NCBI GenBank assembly: GCA_020161795.1
Contig: JAIUOR010000051.1
Span: 1-64,000 of the forward strand
DNA length: 64,000 bases
Direction of reading: 5' to 3'
Source of the DNA: Actinomycetota bacterium
GTDB taxonomy: Bacteria; Actinomycetota; Actinomycetes; Propionibacteriales; Propionibacteriaceae
Position numbers and translations under genes: made by a program. Below, piece by piece: positions 63,205 through 64,000 of the stretch. Within the stretch, counting starts at the first letter, position 1; each line of letters opens with the position of its first letter. Under the pieces are notes generated by a model, which ran no database searches, had not been told where the DNA came from, and was given only the letters and a program-made list of their open reading frames with translations.

Positions 63205-64000
63205 TCAGTCCTGGGTGAGACGGGCGATGTGGAGGGCCAGGTAGGTCTGCTCGTCGGTGGTGATCACGGTGTTCAGCCGCAACTCGAGCAGGGCGCTCAC
63301 CTTCTGGGCGGCCTGGTGGGCCTCGGGGAAGGAGTCGCGGATGGCGTTGGCGAAGCTGGTGGGGTTCTCGGAGAGCTGGCGGCCGGTGTCCACCCGGACG
63401 AAGAAGTAGCGCAGGTGGGTGAGGAAGCGCGCTGCGTTGATCGAGTCGGTGTCGAAGGAACGTTCGTACGCCGACTCCAGCACCTCGAAGACCTGGTGGA
63501 AGATCTCGGTCATCGCGAAGGTGCGGGAGAGGTCGTCGGTGGCGAAGGCGGCGGCGTTCACCAGGTGCAGGGCGATCGGCACCGCCTCGTCGTCCGGGAC
63601 GTGGACGCCGGTGCGCTCGCGCACCAGCTGGACGCCGGCCAGCGCGACGCGCAGTTCGGCCGGGTAGAGGTGCGTGACCTCCGCCCGCAGCGGCGACTCC
63701 AGCCGGATGCCCAGCCGCACCCGCTTCACGGCGAAGCTGATGTGGTCGGCCAGCGGGATCAGCTGGGGCTGGCTGAGCTTCAGCTCCAGCTCGCGGTGCG
63801 CCAGCTCGAGGATCTCCTGGGCCAGCGCGAGATGCTCCGGCGGGATCTCGGTCAGGAAGGCCTGCAGTTCGTCCACATCGTGCTGGGCATCGGGGACGAA
63901 GGTCTGGACGACCTTGCTGGAATCCACCAGGTCTCCGGGCTGGCGCTGGAAGCCCAGGCAGCGGCCGGTGAGCACCACCTCGCCTCGCTGGGGGTGGCGC
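63205..64000 (-). CDS. PRD-domain transcriptional antiterminator (BglG/LicT family), 5' end outside the window
   Basis: Partial: 264 codons plus stop are in the window and the frame stays open to the edge. The first residues (RGEVVLTGRCLGFQRQPGD) are the end of the RNA-binding CAT domain, followed by PRD1 (about 70-165: ILELAHRELELKLSQPQLIP, LADHISFAVKR) and PRD2 (about 170-262: VPIALHLVNAAAF, LRYFFVRVDTG, LALHIARL). His residues in LADHIS, IALHLVN, THLRYF and LALHI are the expected phosphorylation sites. It implies a PTS sugar operon to the right. Confidence 0.9.
   Translation of the reverse strand, partial: RHPQRGEVVLTGRCLGFQRQPGDLVDSSKVVQTFVPDAQHDVDELQAFLTEIPPEHLALAQEILELAHRELELKLSQPQLIPLADHISFAVKRVRLGIRLESPLRAEVTHLYPAELRVALAGVQLVRERTGVHVPDDEAVPIALHLVNAAAFATDDLSRTFAMTEIFHQVFEVLESAYERSFDTDSINAARFLTHLRYFFVRVDTGRQLSENPTSFANAIRDSFPEAHQAAQKVSALLELRLNTVITTDEQTYLALHIARLTQD

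Overview
The window is high-GC DNA with the layout of an actinobacterial chromosome. Supporting signs are an rpsF-ssb-rpsR-rplI operon, a DUF5318-ponA-GT87 cell-wall cluster, many GTG starts, an HNH/DUF222-type remnant, small DUF6191-like and DLW-39-like proteins, and pta-ackA plus L-lactate dehydrogenase for fermentative metabolism. A member of the Propionibacteriaceae or a close relative would fit; that is inference from gene content only. There are no rRNA genes and no CRISPR array. One tRNA (Ala, anticodon TGC) is present.

Layout. 0-2.8 kb: an ECF sigma factor with a membrane-anchored beta-propeller partner, then an FCD-type GntR regulator. 2.8-4.5 kb: the ribosomal protein/SSB operon on the minus strand with a leader hairpin. 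4.6-10.6 kb: an HNH nuclease remnant, a secreted LAS-peptidase/Ig-repeat protein, adenine deaminase, and a large broken surface-protein gene. 10.7-18.3 kb: endonuclease IV, pta-ackA, two lipoproteins (one a phosphatase), an SDR and a PlsC-type acyltransferase. 18.3-24.1 kb: a YhgE/Pip and MMPL export operon divergent from a TetR gene across a 33-bp near-palindrome. 24.1-29.0 kb: LDH and the DUF5318-PBP-GT87 cluster.

From 29.2 kb the window turns accessory. A large serine recombinase lies against the 3' end of tRNA-Ala and its reading frame ends inside the tRNA. It is followed by a zinc-finger protein, a CPBP protease-TetR pair with tandem operators, a membrane protein, a small HTH protein, an HdeD-lipase fusion and an OmpR-type two-component system. 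The histidine kinase of that system is cut at its 3' end and joined to the tail of an amidohydrolase gene. The next gene, an aldo/keto reductase, has a frameshift in a run of seven G. CueP and DUF6153 genes (a copper theme) follow.

The most unusual locus is at 41.3-44.0 kb. An astacin-type (M12A) metalloprotease carries seven tandem ET-x-KE octapeptide repeats after its catalytic domain, and its stop codon overlaps the GTG start of an ATP-grasp ligase of the kind that crosslinks Thr/Ser/Lys to Glu/Asp in graspetides. The tail looks like a built-in multi-copy substrate, which would make this a self-contained modified-protease system. That role is inference.

44-64 kb: LLM flavin oxidoreductases, a cytochrome P450, two NarL-type two-component systems (one with an ABC exporter), several TetR/MarR regulators, an LLM-MarR-flavin reductase operon with a palindromic operator, a DsbA-like oxidoreductase, an acetylxylan-esterase-like hydrolase, an LCP-like protein, a patatin phospholipase, a rhomboid protease, a long inverted repeat, and a PRD antiterminator running off the right edge.
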